64,000 nucleotides of DNA from positions 93,538 through 157,537 of the forward strand of contig NZ_KB900622.1 of NCBI RefSeq assembly GCF_000379025.1, given 5' to 3'. The position numbers and the translations under genes are program-made. The notes below the pieces were generated by a model, which had not been told where the DNA came from, searched no databases, and saw only the letters and a program-made list of their open reading frames with translations. This document shows, piece after piece, positions 31,524 through 41,574 of this stretch (its first letter is position 1; each line of letters starts with the position of its first letter). Source of the stretch: Orenia marismortui DSM 5156. Lineage in GTDB: Bacteria > Bacillota > Halanaerobiia > Halobacteroidales > Halobacteroidaceae.

Positions 31524-32201
31524 TTAATTTAAATCTAAACCATAACTTGACAACTTAGATATAACCTTATATCCTTCTCCTCTATTCTCTTTCATAATCA
31601 ACCCTATATTTTTTGCATAGTATTCATAGAACTCATAGCTTCGACTCTTTTCTAAAGGAGTAATCTTAATCTTAATTACATCATAGAAATTTCCTGCTGG
31701 GACCTTTAAATTATCTATAATTTCTACTATCTCTCTCTTTTGACCAGCAGATTCCCAAACTTCTCCTTCCTGCAAAGATCCTTTCAAAATTACTTCTTTA
31801 TTATCTATATTTCTAGCCTCTGAAATCAAACTGCTATGACTATAGAACTCAGGCCTTTCAAGTACCTTAATAATCTTATTTTCTTTGATTTTATAAACAC
31901 TTGCTACTATTGTACCTCCATTATTGTCATGAATTTGCACAAAATTATCCTCTTTATGCACAATTTGTCTAATAAAACTAGCAAACTCAAGCCCTGTCCC
32001 CTTAAAATTAAATACCATACCTTCTTTACTTGGAAAAAAGCTTTGGAGATAATTACTTGTTATTTTTTCATTTGTTTTATCCACTTTATTTTTAATCTTA
32101 GAATTATCAATTTTCTTACTACAGCCTAGTAAAGTTAATATTAAAATTAAAATTAAAGAAATAAGTATAGATAGTACATATTTAACTTTCTTTATTATCA
32201 T
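31524..32201 (-). CDS. Conserved lipoprotein of unknown function
   Basis: A 225-aa protein with lipoprotein signal and lipobox 'LTLLGC'. After a short charged linker, the folded part begins 'QSFFPSKEGMVFNFKGTGLE' and contains 'VQIHDNNGGTIVASVYKI' and 'KVPAGNFYDVIKIKI', a beta-rich domain that I know from other Firmicute lipoproteins and copper-amine-oxidase-like surface proteins but without a function. It is probably anchored at the outer face of the inner membrane. Confidence 0.7.
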   Translation of the reverse strand: MIIKKVKYVLSILISLILILILTLLGCSKKIDNSKIKNKVDKTNEKITSNYLQSFFPSKEGMVFNFKGTGLEFASFIRQIVHKEDNFVQIHDNNGGTIVASVYKIKENKIIKVLERPEFYSHSSLISEARNIDNKEVILKGSLQEGEVWESAGQKREIVEIIDNLKVPAGNFYDVIKIKITPLEKSRSYEFYEYYAKNIGLIMKENRGEGYKVISKLSSYGLDLN

Positions 32202-32295
32202 AACAAATTGCCTATCCTTTCTAATTAATAGTTTTGATTAATTATATCTTTTAATTTAGTTTTAAGCTTACATCAGTATAACTATGTTAAATAGA

Positions 32296-32649
32296 CTACT
32301 CATCCTCATTAACAGGAATACTATTTATAAGTTCTTGAGCTTTTTCTAATTGACTTTCCGGCACATGTAACTCAATTCCAAATGCAGTACTTCCCATATA
32401 AACAACTAAATAACCTCCCATTTCTTTATACTTCTTTAATACTGCTATTCCATAGGATTTTAAAAGTGATTCTATAAAATAAGCATCTGTTTCATTGAAG
32501 GTACCTAAAAAAGTAAAAGGTCCTTCTTGCTCTTCTTTATTCTCCTCTAATTTCTTTTTAGTTAATTTATCAACTAACTTAAGGTCACAATCACTACATA
32601 CTTCAAATCCCTCTCTATATTCTAAACCACAATTTGGACACCACGGCAT
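32296..32649 (-). CDS. Zinc-ribbon plus DUF2007 protein
   Basis: A 117-aa protein. It starts 'MPWCPNCGLEYREGFEVCSD' with a CxxC...CxxC zinc ribbon, then a charged linker, then a DUF2007 'putative signal transducing' domain ('FLGTFNETDAYFIESLLKSY', 'GIELHVPESQLEKAQELI'). The function is unknown. The start is ATG 32649, 8 nt behind AAAGGAG; a GTG upstream overlaps that site. Confidence 0.8.
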   Translation of the reverse strand: MPWCPNCGLEYREGFEVCSDCDLKLVDKLTKKKLEENKEEQEGPFTFLGTFNETDAYFIESLLKSYGIAVLKKYKEMGGYLVVYMGSTAFGIELHVPESQLEKAQELINSIPVNEDE

Positions 32650-33013
32650 ATTGTTCACTCCTTTTTGATAGATTAAAGAATTGATTTTTGGCTAATCCAA
32701 CTAATGTTTAATTCTTAAGCTACTTTTTAATTATCTTCTAAGGTTTATTATTGTAATATTTTGTGTTAATTAACCTTTAATATATAATAATCGTTAGTGA
32801 ATATAAATCTTTAGCAAACAGTACTAAGTAACAGGTTAACTTGTTACTTGTCACTATTCAACTTTACTATTCACATAAATATTATATAAGATATTAATAA
32901 TAATATCTATAAACTAATAATTGTCTCTTTATTTAAGAATAGTATTGCTTTCAAGAAAAGAAGATTATATAATAGTTGAAAAGAATTATTAATATCAAAA
33001 AGGGGTTGATCAA
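32650..33013. other. Divergent intergenic region with a palindrome
   Basis: About 360 nt. AAGTAACA (32826-32833) and TGTTACTT (32842-32849) form a perfect hairpin, related to the palindromes near 4304, 39481 and 42861. No gene seen. Confidence 0.5.
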
Positions 33014-33484
33014 ATGGAAAAAGCAACTTTTGCAGCTGGTTGTTTCTGGGGAGTACAAGCTTTATTCGATAAAATAGATGGTGTTATCTCTACTACTGTA
33101 GGCTATATTGGTGGAGAAACAGAAAATCCCACTTATAAAGAGGTATGTACAGATACAACAGGACATGCTGAAGCAATAGAAATAAATTTTAATCCAAGTA
33201 AAGTATCTTATGACAAATTATTAGATATTTTTTGGCAGAATCATAATCCTACTACTTTAAATCGTCAAGGGGCAGATCTAGGAACACAATATAGGTCAGC
33301 TATCTTTTATCATAATCAAATACAAAAAGAAAGCGCTATTAAATCAAAAGAAGTTTTAGAAAATAGCAACAAATATAAAGACCCTATAGTTACAGAAATA
33401 ATAAGTGCTACTAACTTCTATCCTGCCGAAGAATATCACCAAAAATACTTAGCAAAAAGAGGAAAAAGTAGTTGTAGGATATAA
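33014..33484 (+). CDS. msrA: Peptide methionine sulfoxide reductase A
   Basis: A 156-aa MsrA. The catalytic motif 'GCFWG' (C10) is followed by '[20 protein letters not shown]', '[10 protein letters not shown]', '[20 protein letters not shown]' and 'YRSAIF'. It repairs S-methionine sulfoxide in proteins. No MsrB domain is fused. The C-terminus 'AEEYHQKYL' is normal and a cysteine near the end (RGKSSCRI) may act as resolving Cys. The RBS is AAAGGGG and a terminator follows. Confidence 0.95.
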   Translation: MEKATFAAGCFWGVQALFDKIDGVISTTVGYIGGETENPTYKEVCTDTTGHAEAIEINFNPSKVSYDKLLDIFWQNHNPTTLNRQGADLGTQYRSAIFYHNQIQKESAIKSKEVLENSNKYKDPIVTEIISATNFYPAEEYHQKYLAKRGKSSCRI

Positions 33485-33511
33485 AAAGAGGAGTTTTAAC
33501 TCCCCTTTTTA
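33483..33511. terminator. Terminator after msrA
   Basis: AAAAAGAGGAGT / ACTCCCCTTTTT with one mismatch, loop TTTA; it serves msrA and the convergent gene ending at 33528. Confidence 0.8.
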
Positions 33512-33527
33512 TACCCCAACATTATAA

Positions 33528-33815
33528 CTATTCTTTTTTTCTCTCTTCTAAATATATTCTTTCTTTCTTATTCCAAGCAAATAAACTCTGTAAAACTCCT
33601 ACTATGGGAAATACAATTAATGAAATTGCTAGCTCCTGCAAAAAGTCATTTGAAATTAAAAGTGATAAATCAAATCCATATTTCATTATGAAAGTAAAGA
33701 AGAGATATGCTAGTGCTGTAATAAGTCCCCATCCCAAAATACCATGAATTAAAATATAATGTAGTTTACCTCTAGCTTTTATTTGCTCCCATTTTCTTTT
33801 CTCTTCTTCATTCAT
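33528..33815 (-). CDS. Small two-helix membrane protein
   Basis: A 95-aa protein with cytoplasmic charged ends and two membrane segments ('ILIHGILGWGLITALAYLFF' and 'LAISLIVFPIVGVLQSLFAW'). No function recognised. Its start overlaps the 3' end of the hydrolase gene by 8 nt, so the two are translationally coupled. Confidence 0.72.
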   Translation of the reverse strand: MNEEEKRKWEQIKARGKLHYILIHGILGWGLITALAYLFFTFIMKYGFDLSLLISNDFLQELAISLIVFPIVGVLQSLFAWNKKERIYLEERKKE

Positions 33816-34749
33816 CTTTTACACCTCTGTTATGATTATCTAACCAATTAATAATATCCTCAAATACCTCTTCTTTATTAATTTCATTTAAAATTTCATG
33901 CCTCCCACCAGGATAAAACTTATATTCTATATCCTCTATTCCAGCTTTTAGATAAGAATTATATATCTCTAGTATCCCTTTTTTATTATCTCCTACTGGG
34001 TCTTTACTACCTGATATCAAATAAATAGGTAGATCTTTGGGGATTTTTTGAACATTTTTGAACTGATTAACCTCCTTACTAAGACTTAACAAGTCGTGAA
34101 AGAAAGCAGATGTACAATCTTGTCCACAAAGAGGGTCATTAATATATTGGTCTACTTGATTATTATCTCTGCTTAACCAATCATAAGGAGTTCTGGGATT
34201 ATTAAAGGCCTTGTTATATCCCATAAAAACTAATTTATTTAATATTGACTTTTTATTCTTAGCTCCTCTAAGCCACTTCTCTAACAGAGCAATTAAAATT
34301 CCTAATTCTCCTAATAAGCCTTGCTTACTTAAGGTCCCCGATAATATAACTCCATTAACCTCTCTACCATATTTACTTATGTAATTTCTAACAATTAATG
34401 ATCCTATACTATGTCCCAAGATAAAAATTGGATAGTTCGGATACTTCTTTTTTATTATATTAGTTAGCTGGTGAAAATCTTCAACTACTAATTTCCAGCC
34501 CTCTTCTTCTGCAAAATAACCTAAATTCTCTCTCTTACTTACTGTTTTCCCATGACCTCGATGATCATTGGCATAAACTATATACCCATTATTAACTAGA
34601 GTAGAAGCAAATTCTTCATATCTTGCTGCATGTTCAGCCATACCATGTGCTATTTGAACTATACCTCTTATATCTACTTCTTTTGCTAACCAATTATAAA
34701 CAAAAATTTTTTGATTATCTTTTTCCGTAAATTTAAATTTATTCTTCAT
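33808..34749 (-). CDS. Alpha/beta hydrolase, monoacylglycerol-lipase type
   Basis: A 313-aa serine hydrolase (Hydrolase_4). 'IVQIAHGMAEHAARYEEFA', oxyanion region 'YANDHRGHGKTV', nucleophile elbow 'ILGHSIGSLI' (GxSxG) and the late 'GSKDPVGDNKKG' Asp and 'PGGRHEILNE' His are all present. It probably splits monoacylglycerols or lysophospholipids. The start is ATG 34749 behind GGAGGAG. Confidence 0.88.
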   Translation of the reverse strand: MKNKFKFTEKDNQKIFVYNWLAKEVDIRGIVQIAHGMAEHAARYEEFASTLVNNGYIVYANDHRGHGKTVSKRENLGYFAEEEGWKLVVEDFHQLTNIIKKKYPNYPIFILGHSIGSLIVRNYISKYGREVNGVILSGTLSKQGLLGELGILIALLEKWLRGAKNKKSILNKLVFMGYNKAFNNPRTPYDWLSRDNNQVDQYINDPLCGQDCTSAFFHDLLSLSKEVNQFKNVQKIPKDLPIYLISGSKDPVGDNKKGILEIYNSYLKAGIEDIEYKFYPGGRHEILNEINKEEVFEDIINWLDNHNRGVKDE

Positions 34750-34890
34750 ACTCTCCTCCAGCACTATCGAAAAATTAAACTTAATCCTACTGTAAAAAAT
34801 CTAAATATTTCCTAAAACTAGACCTAATTACAATTCTACTTCCTCTATGTAAATATTAATATATAAAGATTATATAATCAAGTAACAAAT

Positions 34891-35079
34891 CTATAGTCTT
34901 AAAGTTTTTCTATACAAACCAGGACTAACCTCTTGATAAATCTCTACCTTCTCTTTTGCTATATACTCTTCAGCTAATTCTTTAGCCAAATCAATGAATT
35001 CCAAAAAAGAAATATTTAAGTCTTCATTAGCAGTAGTCATCAGCATCTTAATTGCATCTTTTTTATCTTCTATATTCAC
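34891..35079 (-). CDS. Small helical protein of unknown function
   Basis: A 62-aa protein, mostly alpha-helical ('DAIKMLMTTANEDLNISFLE', 'LAKELAEEYIAKEKVEIYQE'), ending 'GLYRKTLRL'. No family recognised. GTG 35079 has AAGGTG at 6 nt and is preferred; an ATG at 35097 has no ribosome-binding site. Confidence 0.5.
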   Translation of the reverse strand: MNIEDKKDAIKMLMTTANEDLNISFLEFIDLAKELAEEYIAKEKVEIYQEVSPGLYRKTLRL

Positions 35080-35214
35080 ATTTTTCACCTTCCCCATATC
35101 TAATTCTATCCAATACAGCCCAATTTATTATATTATATGGATTTCAATTTGTGATATTCGTTTATTTAGATATTATTTCCTTTGGTTTCATAAATAACAA
35201 TCATATATATAACT

Positions 35215-35243
35215 TTGGAAAAAGATTAAAAATATGTTATAAT
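35215..35243 (+). promoter_or_regulatory. Probable promoter of the ior operon
   Basis: TTGGAA (35215-35220), 17-nt spacer and TATAAT (35238-35243), about 115 nt before iorA. Confidence 0.6.
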
Positions 35244-35359
35244 AGCAATAATATAATTAGATATACATTCTTTGTTTTAATATAACTAACTTCAAACTAG
35301 ATATTGAACTACTATCAGTTATATTAAATATTAAATTGTAGAGAGGAGTAGAGTAGATT

Positions 35360-37102
35360 ATGAAAAAACTTATGCTTGGAAATGAAGCAATTGCAAGAGG
35401 TGCCTATGAAGCAGGGGCAACAGTTGCCACAGCTTATCCTGGAACTCCAAGTACTGAAATCACTGAGCATGTAGCCAAATACGATGAAATCAATACAGAA
35501 TGGTCTGTCAATGAAAAAGTATCTTTGGAAATAGGAATAGGATCTTCTATTGCAGGAGCAAGAACATTAGTTTCAATGAAACATGTCGGTTTAAATGTAG
35601 CTGCTGACGCACTTATGTCTGTATCTTATCCTGGGGTTAATGCTGGACTTGTTATAGCTGTAGCAGATGATCCTGGACAGCACAGTTCACAAAATGAACA
35701 GGACACAAGATATTATGGAATTTTTGCTAAAGTTCCTGTTTTGGAACCATCAGATAGTCAAGAATGTAAAAACTTTGTTAAAGAAGCCTTTGAAATTAGT
35801 GAAAAGTTTGATACACCTGTTATTGTTAGAATAACTACTCGAATTGCCCATTCTCAAAGTATTGTAGAGTTAGAAGAGAGAATGGACATCAAAGTAAAAG
35901 ATTATGATCAAAATCCTAATAAATATATAGTAGCTCCAGCTGTAGCTAGAAAAAGGAGATTTGTAGCTGAAGACCGACTTAGTAAGCTTAAAGAATTCGC
36001 TGAGGAAAGTGAACTTAATCAAATTGAATATAAAGATTCAAAGCTTGGAATTATCACCAATGGTATCGCTTATCAATATAACAAAGAAATCTCCCCAGAA
36101 GCTTCCTTCTTAAAACTAGGGATAACTCACCCTTTACCCAAAAAGAAAATCAAGGAATTTATTAACAACTGTAAACAAGTCTATGTAATAGAAGAATTGG
36201 AACCTATTTTTGAAGAAAAGATTAAATCTTGGGGATTAGAGGTAATAGGTAAGGAAGTTATTCCAAGCATTGGAGAATTAAGTACAGAAAAGATTAGAAA
36301 AGCTATTTTTAATACTAATAAAGAAGTGATCAACTTAGACCTAGAAAACACCCTACCTAAAAGGCCACCAGTTTTATGCCCAGGCTGTCATCATCGTGGA
36401 GTATTTTATGTATTAAAGAAACTAAAGCTTCATGTTTCAGGAGATATAGGATGCTATACTTTAGGAGCCTTTCCTCCATTAAATGCAATGGATACTTCCA
36501 TATGTATGGGAGCTAGTATAGGCATGGCTTTTGGATTTGAAAAAGCCCAAGGAAAGGACTTTGCTAAAAAATCGCTAGCAGTTATTGGAGATTCAACCTT
36601 CTGGCATTCTGGTATTACTGGCTTAGTCGATCTTGTCTACAACCAAGGTAATACTACAGTTATAATATTAGATAATTCAATAACAGCAATGACTGGTCAC
36701 CAAGATAATCCTTCTACCGGCTATAATATTAAAGGAAATATTGCACCACAGATCAACTTTGAAGAGTTAGGTAAATCAATAGGAATTAACCGCATCCAAA
36801 CTGTAGATGCCCATAATATTAATAAATTAGAAGAGATCGTTCTAGAAGAAACAGCTGCTGAAGAAGTATCTTTAATTATAACTAAAAGGCCTTGTGTTTT
36901 ACACAAAAGGATAAAAACAATTAAAACTCCCTTAACTATAGACCAAGATTTATGTAAAGCCTGTAAAGCCTGCTTAGATATTGGCTGCCCTGCTATTTTC
37001 TTAGATAATGAACAGATTAAAATTAATCCAGCCCTTTGTGTAGGCTGTGGACTTTGCAGTAAAATGTGCCACTTCAATGCTATTAAGAAAGGAGAGATCT
37101 AG
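35360..37102 (+). CDS. iorA: Indolepyruvate:ferredoxin oxidoreductase, alpha subunit
   Basis: A 580-aa thiamine-diphosphate enzyme subunit. The N-terminal half binds the substrate side ('ATAYPGTPSTEITEH'), the centre has 'PPVLCPGCHHRGVFYVLKKL' and the ThDP-binding 'IGDSTFWHSGITGL', and the C-terminus is a ferredoxin domain with 'CKACKACLDIGCPAIF' and 'CVGCGLCSKMCHFNA' for two [4Fe-4S] clusters. With IorB it decarboxylates aryl pyruvates from aromatic amino acids to aryl-acetyl-CoA, reducing ferredoxin. First gene of a four-gene operon. Confidence 0.95.
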   Translation: MKKLMLGNEAIARGAYEAGATVATAYPGTPSTEITEHVAKYDEINTEWSVNEKVSLEIGIGSSIAGARTLVSMKHVGLNVAADALMSVSYPGVNAGLVIAVADDPGQHSSQNEQDTRYYGIFAKVPVLEPSDSQECKNFVKEAFEISEKFDTPVIVRITTRIAHSQSIVELEERMDIKVKDYDQNPNKYIVAPAVARKRRFVAEDRLSKLKEFAEESELNQIEYKDSKLGIITNGIAYQYNKEISPEASFLKLGITHPLPKKKIKEFINNCKQVYVIEELEPIFEEKIKSWGLEVIGKEVIPSIGELSTEKIRKAIFNTNKEVINLDLENTLPKRPPVLCPGCHHRGVFYVLKKLKLHVSGDIGCYTLGAFPPLNAMDTSICMGASIGMAFGFEKAQGKDFAKKSLAVIGDSTFWHSGITGLVDLVYNQGNTTVIILDNSITAMTGHQDNPSTGYNIKGNIAPQINFEELGKSIGINRIQTVDAHNINKLEEIVLEETAAEEVSLIITKRPCVLHKRIKTIKTPLTIDQDLCKACKACLDIGCPAIFLDNEQIKINPALCVGCGLCSKMCHFNAIKKGEI

Positions 37103-37103
37103 A

Positions 37104-37670
37104 ATGAATATAGTTATCGCAGCAGTTGGTGGTCAAGGAGCATTGCTTGCCTCCAAGATTATCGGGAGATTAGCCCAAAATACTGGAAAAGATGTTAAAG
37201 TATCAGAAATACATGGTATGTCACAACGGGGTGGTAGTGTTGTCTCATATGTTAAATTTGATGATAAAGTATACTCTCCTATTGTAGAAAAAGGTACTGC
37301 TGATATAGTTCTAGCCTTTGAAATGTTAGAAGGAGCACGATATGCTTCCTACTTAAAAGCAGGTGGAACATTAATAGTTAATACTCAGAAGATAGATCCA
37401 ATGCCAGTTATTACTGGTCAAAAAGACTACCCCAAAGATCTAATCACCAAATTAGAATCATCAAATATCAATCTTATTTCAGTTGATGCCTTAAATATGG
37501 CGATATCTGTAAATAACATTAAAACTGTTAATGTAGTTCTAATTGGAATTATGGCACAACAAACTAAAATCTCTAAAAAAGAATGGCTTGAAGCTATCAC
37601 TGAAATTGTTCCCCAAAAATTCTTAACAGTAAATTTAAGGGCCTTTGAATTAGGATATAACCTAGCTTAG
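37104..37670 (+). CDS. iorB: Indolepyruvate:ferredoxin oxidoreductase, beta subunit
   Basis: A 188-aa gamma-type subunit of 2-oxoacid:ferredoxin oxidoreductases: '[20 protein letters not shown]', '[18 protein letters not shown]' and '[15 protein letters not shown]'. The ATG at 37104 lies one base after the iorA stop, with AAAGGAGAG inside the iorA end, so they are coupled. A longer in-frame start at 37047 inside iorA is not needed. It completes the IorAB complex in the cytoplasm. Confidence 0.94.
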   Translation: MNIVIAAVGGQGALLASKIIGRLAQNTGKDVKVSEIHGMSQRGGSVVSYVKFDDKVYSPIVEKGTADIVLAFEMLEGARYASYLKAGGTLIVNTQKIDPMPVITGQKDYPKDLITKLESSNINLISVDALNMAISVNNIKTVNVVLIGIMAQQTKISKKEWLEAITEIVPQKFLTVNLRAFELGYNLA

Positions 37671-37710
37671 ATTTAAAATTAGATTACAACGAAAGGAGCT
37701 AATTTCTCTA

Positions 37711-39009
37711 ATGATATGGAATGAAAAATTTGAATGTATGTCTAGAGCAGAAATGAGAAAGTGGCAGGGAAAAAAGTTGATAGAGACAGTAGAACGGGTT
37801 TATCATAATGTTCCTTTTTATAGAAAGAAGATGCAAAACTTAAACCTAATGCCTAATGATATTAATGGAATAAGTGATCTAAATAAACTTCCCTTCACAA
37901 CTAAACAGGACTTGAGAGATAATTATCCCTATGGATTATTTACTGTACCACTGAGTGAAATTGTCAGAGTCCATGCTTCTTCTGGAACAACTGGTAAACC
38001 CACAGTTGTTGGATATACTAGAAGAGATCTATCTACTTGGTCAGAAGTTGTTGCTAGAACTCTCTATTCAGCAGGAGTTAAGAAGAATGATTTTATTCAG
38101 GTTGCTTATGGCTATGGACTCTTTACTGGAGGCCTTGGATTACATTATGGTAGCGAAAAGATTGGAGCTACTGTAATTCCAATCTCTGGTGGAAACACTA
38201 AAAAACAAATCCAAATAATGCAAGACTTTGGGAGTACTGTCATCGCCTGTACCCCTTCTTATTCCCTCTACTTATCTGAGGCAATAGAAGAAATAGGTTT
38301 AAGTCCAAAAGAACTAAATTTAAAAATAGCTATACTTGGAGCTGAGCCTTGGACAGAAAAGATGAGAGAAGAGATCGAAGAAAAATTAAATCTAAGAACA
38401 GTTGATATTTATGGTCTAAGTGAAGTTATTGGACCAGGAGTTGCTTGTGAATGTGAATATCAAACAGGTCTACATATTAATGAAGATCATTTCATTCCAG
38501 AAATCATCAATCCAGCAACTCTCAAAACACTTCCTGCTGGAGAAAAAGGCGAGTTAGTCTTTACTACAGTTACAAAAGAAGGATTACCCCTACTTCGCTA
38601 TAGAACAAGAGATTTGACTGAAATTAATTATGAAAAATGTGAATGTGGTAGAACTTTAGTTAGAATGAATAAATGTACAGGACGAAGTGATGATATGTTA
38701 ATTATTAGAGGAGTTAATGTCTTCCCATCACAGATTGAAAGTGTATTACTAGAGATGAGTGAAACAACACCACATTATCAACTAATCATTGATAGAATAA
38801 ATAATCTTGATGTACTTGAAGTCTTAGTAGAAGTTCAAGATCAATTCTTCTCTGATGAGATTAGAAAATTAGAGATTTTAACTAAGAAAATAGAACATAA
38901 CTTATATAGCACTTTAAATATTAATGCTAAAGTAAAATTAGTTGAACCTAAAACTATAAAAAGAAGTGAAGGTAAAGCCAAACGAGTTATTGATAAAAGA
39001 TCATTATAA
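37711..39009 (+). CDS. paaK: Phenylacetate-CoA ligase (aryl-acetate CoA ligase)
   Basis: A 432-aa AMP-forming ligase of the PaaK family: AMP-binding '[19 protein letters not shown]', '[16 protein letters not shown]', '[14 protein letters not shown]', and C-terminal '[20 protein letters not shown]'. In anaerobes a PaaK beside iorAB can run toward aryl-acetate and ATP, conserving energy from aryl-acetyl-CoA; direction here is inference. Third gene of the operon, 40 nt after iorB. Confidence 0.93.
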   Translation: MIWNEKFECMSRAEMRKWQGKKLIETVERVYHNVPFYRKKMQNLNLMPNDINGISDLNKLPFTTKQDLRDNYPYGLFTVPLSEIVRVHASSGTTGKPTVVGYTRRDLSTWSEVVARTLYSAGVKKNDFIQVAYGYGLFTGGLGLHYGSEKIGATVIPISGGNTKKQIQIMQDFGSTVIACTPSYSLYLSEAIEEIGLSPKELNLKIAILGAEPWTEKMREEIEEKLNLRTVDIYGLSEVIGPGVACECEYQTGLHINEDHFIPEIINPATLKTLPAGEKGELVFTTVTKEGLPLLRYRTRDLTEINYEKCECGRTLVRMNKCTGRSDDMLIIRGVNVFPSQIESVLLEMSETTPHYQLIIDRINNLDVLEVLVEVQDQFFSDEIRKLEILTKKIEHNLYSTLNINAKVKLVEPKTIKRSEGKAKRVIDKRSL

Positions 39010-39042
39010 ATAAAAAATCTTATATTTGAAAGGAGTATAACA

Positions 39043-39468
39043 GTGATTATTAAACAGCTATCGGTATTTTTAGAGAATCGATCAGGAAGATTAACAGAAT
39101 TAACTGAAATTCTAGGCAATGCCGAAATCAACCTCTCAGCTTTAAGTATTGCTGAAACTTCTGAATTCGGAATAATTAGAATGGTAGTCTCTGATCCTCA
39201 AAAAGGATTAGAAATTTTAAAAGAACATAATTTCTCTGTTAATTTAACTGATGTCATCTGCCTCTGTACTCCCAATAAAGCTGGTTCTTTAGCCAAAGCA
39301 CTAAAAATATTATCTACAGCAGGAATTAGTATTGAATATATGTATGCTTTCTCTATAGGAGAAGAAGCCTTTGTGGTACTTAGAACTGAAAATTTAAATG
39401 GAACTATTACCATTTTGGAAAAAAATAAAATGGCAATATTAAAAGCCTGTGAATTATATAATTCTTAA
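39043..39468 (+). CDS. Tandem ACT-domain protein
   Basis: A 141-aa protein with two ACT domains (about 1-70 and 71-141): 'QLSVFLENRSGRLTELTEIL' and 'CTPNKAGSLAKALKILSTAG'. It likely binds amino acids and is often found beside iorAB-paaK in anaerobes, probably as a regulator of aromatic amino-acid use. GTG start behind AAAGGAG. Last gene of the operon. Confidence 0.88.
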   Translation: MIIKQLSVFLENRSGRLTELTEILGNAEINLSALSIAETSEFGIIRMVVSDPQKGLEILKEHNFSVNLTDVICLCTPNKAGSLAKALKILSTAGISIEYMYAFSIGEEAFVVLRTENLNGTITILEKNKMAILKACELYNS

Positions 39469-39480
39469 TAATAAATAGCG

Positions 39481-39519
39481 AGTGACAAGTTTTTAGTTTT
39501 TTATTAGTTACTTGTCACT
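39481..39519. repeat. Intergenic palindrome after the ior operon
   Basis: AGTGACAAGT (39481-39490) and ACTTGTCACT (39510-39519), perfect 10-bp arms. It could double as a weak terminator, but no T-run follows. Related to the palindromes near 17515 and 32826. Confidence 0.6.
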
Positions 39520-39586
39520 TGTTACTAATTACTTTATCACTATTTCGTATAACTAAACTATATAAATCTATCATATAAAAACAAAA

Positions 39587-39606
39587 GACAAGATAAAAAT
39601 CTTGTC
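39587..39606 (-). terminator. Terminator of the membrane-anchored protein gene
   Basis: GACAAGAT / ATCTTGTC, loop AAAA, followed on the minus strand by TTTTGTTTTT. Confidence 0.82.
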
Positions 39607-39623
39607 AAAATTAATTATTCCTC

Positions 39624-40142
39624 TTAAAATTTATTTATACCCTCTACCTTCCCCAATGACTTAAGACCATTTCTAACCCAAAATTGTTGTCCCATTCTAA
39701 AACTAGAGATAGATGTAGACATACCAGTTATCTCAAACCACAACCCTTCTTCCACCCCACGAGTATCTATTGCTAAGTAATCTCCTTCATCTATATCAAC
39801 CTTGACATAACCACGGCTAAAATCCGATATTATTTGACCATTCATCATTAATTTTGCGTTATTCTCTACAGATTTATTTTGTAGTGCTATTACTAAATAA
39901 TCTCGGTCTTGCTTAGTTGAAAATACTGCCTTAGCTGGTTCTTGAAAATCTTTACTTTGTCCAAAAGTCAATATACTATTTACTTTTGGAATTCTAGCAA
40001 TTAAACTATCCTTTAACTTTGGATTGCTTAAAATTAATTGGGCAGCAACTAACATAACAAAGCCACCAACAATTATTATCAAAATCAATCTTTCAATAAA
40101 CTCTACACAATTTCTTAAAATAATAGAGAATCGCCTAGACAT
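39624..40142 (-). CDS. Membrane-anchored protein of unknown function
   Basis: A 172-aa protein with one N-terminal membrane helix ('LILIIIVGGFVMLVAAQLIL') and an outside beta-rich domain ('LVIALQNKSVENNAKLMMNG', 'DEGDYLAIDTRGVEEGLWFE') that resembles a small beta-sandwich. No family recognised. TTAGGAGGGGG precedes the ATG. Monocistronic. Confidence 0.62.
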   Translation of the reverse strand: MSRRFSIILRNCVEFIERLILIIIVGGFVMLVAAQLILSNPKLKDSLIARIPKVNSILTFGQSKDFQEPAKAVFSTKQDRDYLVIALQNKSVENNAKLMMNGQIISDFSRGYVKVDIDEGDYLAIDTRGVEEGLWFEITGMSTSISSFRMGQQFWVRNGLKSLGKVEGINKF

Positions 40143-40272
40143 ATTACCCCCTCCTAAACTTCATCTTTCTAGTATAATAATATGTTTAAAAAGAGGGGAT
40201 ATAACCTAAATTATATGATTTTTATATCTAATAGCTATCATTTTAAATTATTTACAATCCTAGAAATAATAT

Positions 40273-41505
40273 TTAATAAATATTATTTCCTACTACATAT
40301 CCCATAGAAAAAGCACCTTGTAAATTATAACCACCAGTATAAGCATCAACATCAATAACTTCACCAGCAAAATAAAGGCTATCAATAATCTTAGATTCCA
40401 TGGTACTTGGATTTATTTCATCGGTATCTATTCCACCAGAAGTAACAATAGCCTGTCTAAAGCCCATTGTTCCTATGATAGTCATTTCCAAATTAGTCAA
40501 TAAGGAAATTATCTCTTCTCTTTCTTCTGTAGTAATTTGATGAACAAATTTATCTTCAGGAATAGATAACAAATTAACAATTACCGGAATAATTTTACTT
40601 GGCAATAAATCTATTAAACTATTTTTAAACTGCTTTCTAGAATATTTTTCAAAGTCACGTTGTAACCTATTATCAAGTTGCTCATAAGATAAGGCTGGTT
40701 TTAAATTAATAGCAAGTTTTATCTGATGTTTACCTAAATAATCTAATACATCTCGACTCAATGTTAAAATAATAGGACCACTTACTCCAAAATGAGTAAA
40801 CAACATCTCCCCAAATTCTTCCTTCTTCTTTTTACCATCTATTACTAAAGAAACTGTGATATTCTTTAAATTTAATCCTTGCAATTCCTTAAACCACTCT
40901 TCTTTAACCTTCAATGGAACCAATGATGGCTTTGCTTTAATAAGATTATGTCCTAAACTTTTAGCCATCCCATAACCATCACCAGAAGAACCTGTCGTAG
41001 GATAAGCTTTTCCTCCTACTGCTACTAATACATTATTGGCTGAATATACTTCACCATCTCTAGATCTAACCCCTACTACTTTTTTATCCTCAGTAATAAT
41101 CTCTTGTATTGCAGTATTTAATTTAATTTCTACTCCTGCACTCTCCATAAAATTCTTTAATGCTTCAACTATATCTCGAGCTGAATCACTCACAGGAAAG
41201 ACTCTATTACCACGCTCTACCTTAGTCTCAACACCTAACTGTTTAAAAAAATCTCTTAATTGCCAATTTGAAAAAGAATATAAAGAACTATATAGAAACT
41301 TTCCAGTGTTAGGGAAATTATCAATTATATCTTCTACTTGACAATCATTAGTTAAATTGCATCTTCCTTTACCAGTGATTAATATTTTCTTACCTACTTG
41401 AGCATTCTTCTCTATTAATAACACCTTTTTACCTCTATTTGCTGCAGTACCTGCTGCCATCATTCCAGCAGGTCCACCTCCTACTACAATTAAGTCATAT
41501 GTCAA
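40273..41505 (-). CDS. BaiN/HI0933-family FAD flavoprotein
   Basis: A 410-aa FAD oxidoreductase of the HI0933/YhiN family. 'IVVGGGPAGMMAAGTAANRG' binds the ADP part of FAD; 'ITGKGRCNLTND', 'AVGGKAYPTTGSSGDGYGMA' and the C-terminal 'FAGEVIDVDAYTGGYNLQGA' are family marks. The physiological substrate is not known for most members; BaiN reduces bile-acid intermediates. The start is TTG 41505 behind AGGAGTGG. Confidence 0.9.
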   Translation of the reverse strand: MTYDLIVVGGGPAGMMAAGTAANRGKKVLLIEKNAQVGKKILITGKGRCNLTNDCQVEDIIDNFPNTGKFLYSSLYSFSNWQLRDFFKQLGVETKVERGNRVFPVSDSARDIVEALKNFMESAGVEIKLNTAIQEIITEDKKVVGVRSRDGEVYSANNVLVAVGGKAYPTTGSSGDGYGMAKSLGHNLIKAKPSLVPLKVKEEWFKELQGLNLKNITVSLVIDGKKKKEEFGEMLFTHFGVSGPIILTLSRDVLDYLGKHQIKLAINLKPALSYEQLDNRLQRDFEKYSRKQFKNSLIDLLPSKIIPVIVNLLSIPEDKFVHQITTEEREEIISLLTNLEMTIIGTMGFRQAIVTSGGIDTDEINPSTMESKIIDSLYFAGEVIDVDAYTGGYNLQGAFSMGYVVGNNIY

Positions 41506-41574
41506 ATTTATCCACTCCTAAATAATTTACTGTTATTGATTTAACTTTTATCTATTTAAAATAAGAAAAGATAC

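Noticed and set aside
34994-35285. Two overlapping plus-strand frames upstream of iorA
   Set aside because: They lack ribosome-binding sites, overlap the small minus-strand gene and run through the ior promoter.
36721-37077. 118-codon minus-strand frame inside iorA
   Set aside because: Antisense shadow of the ferredoxin domain region.
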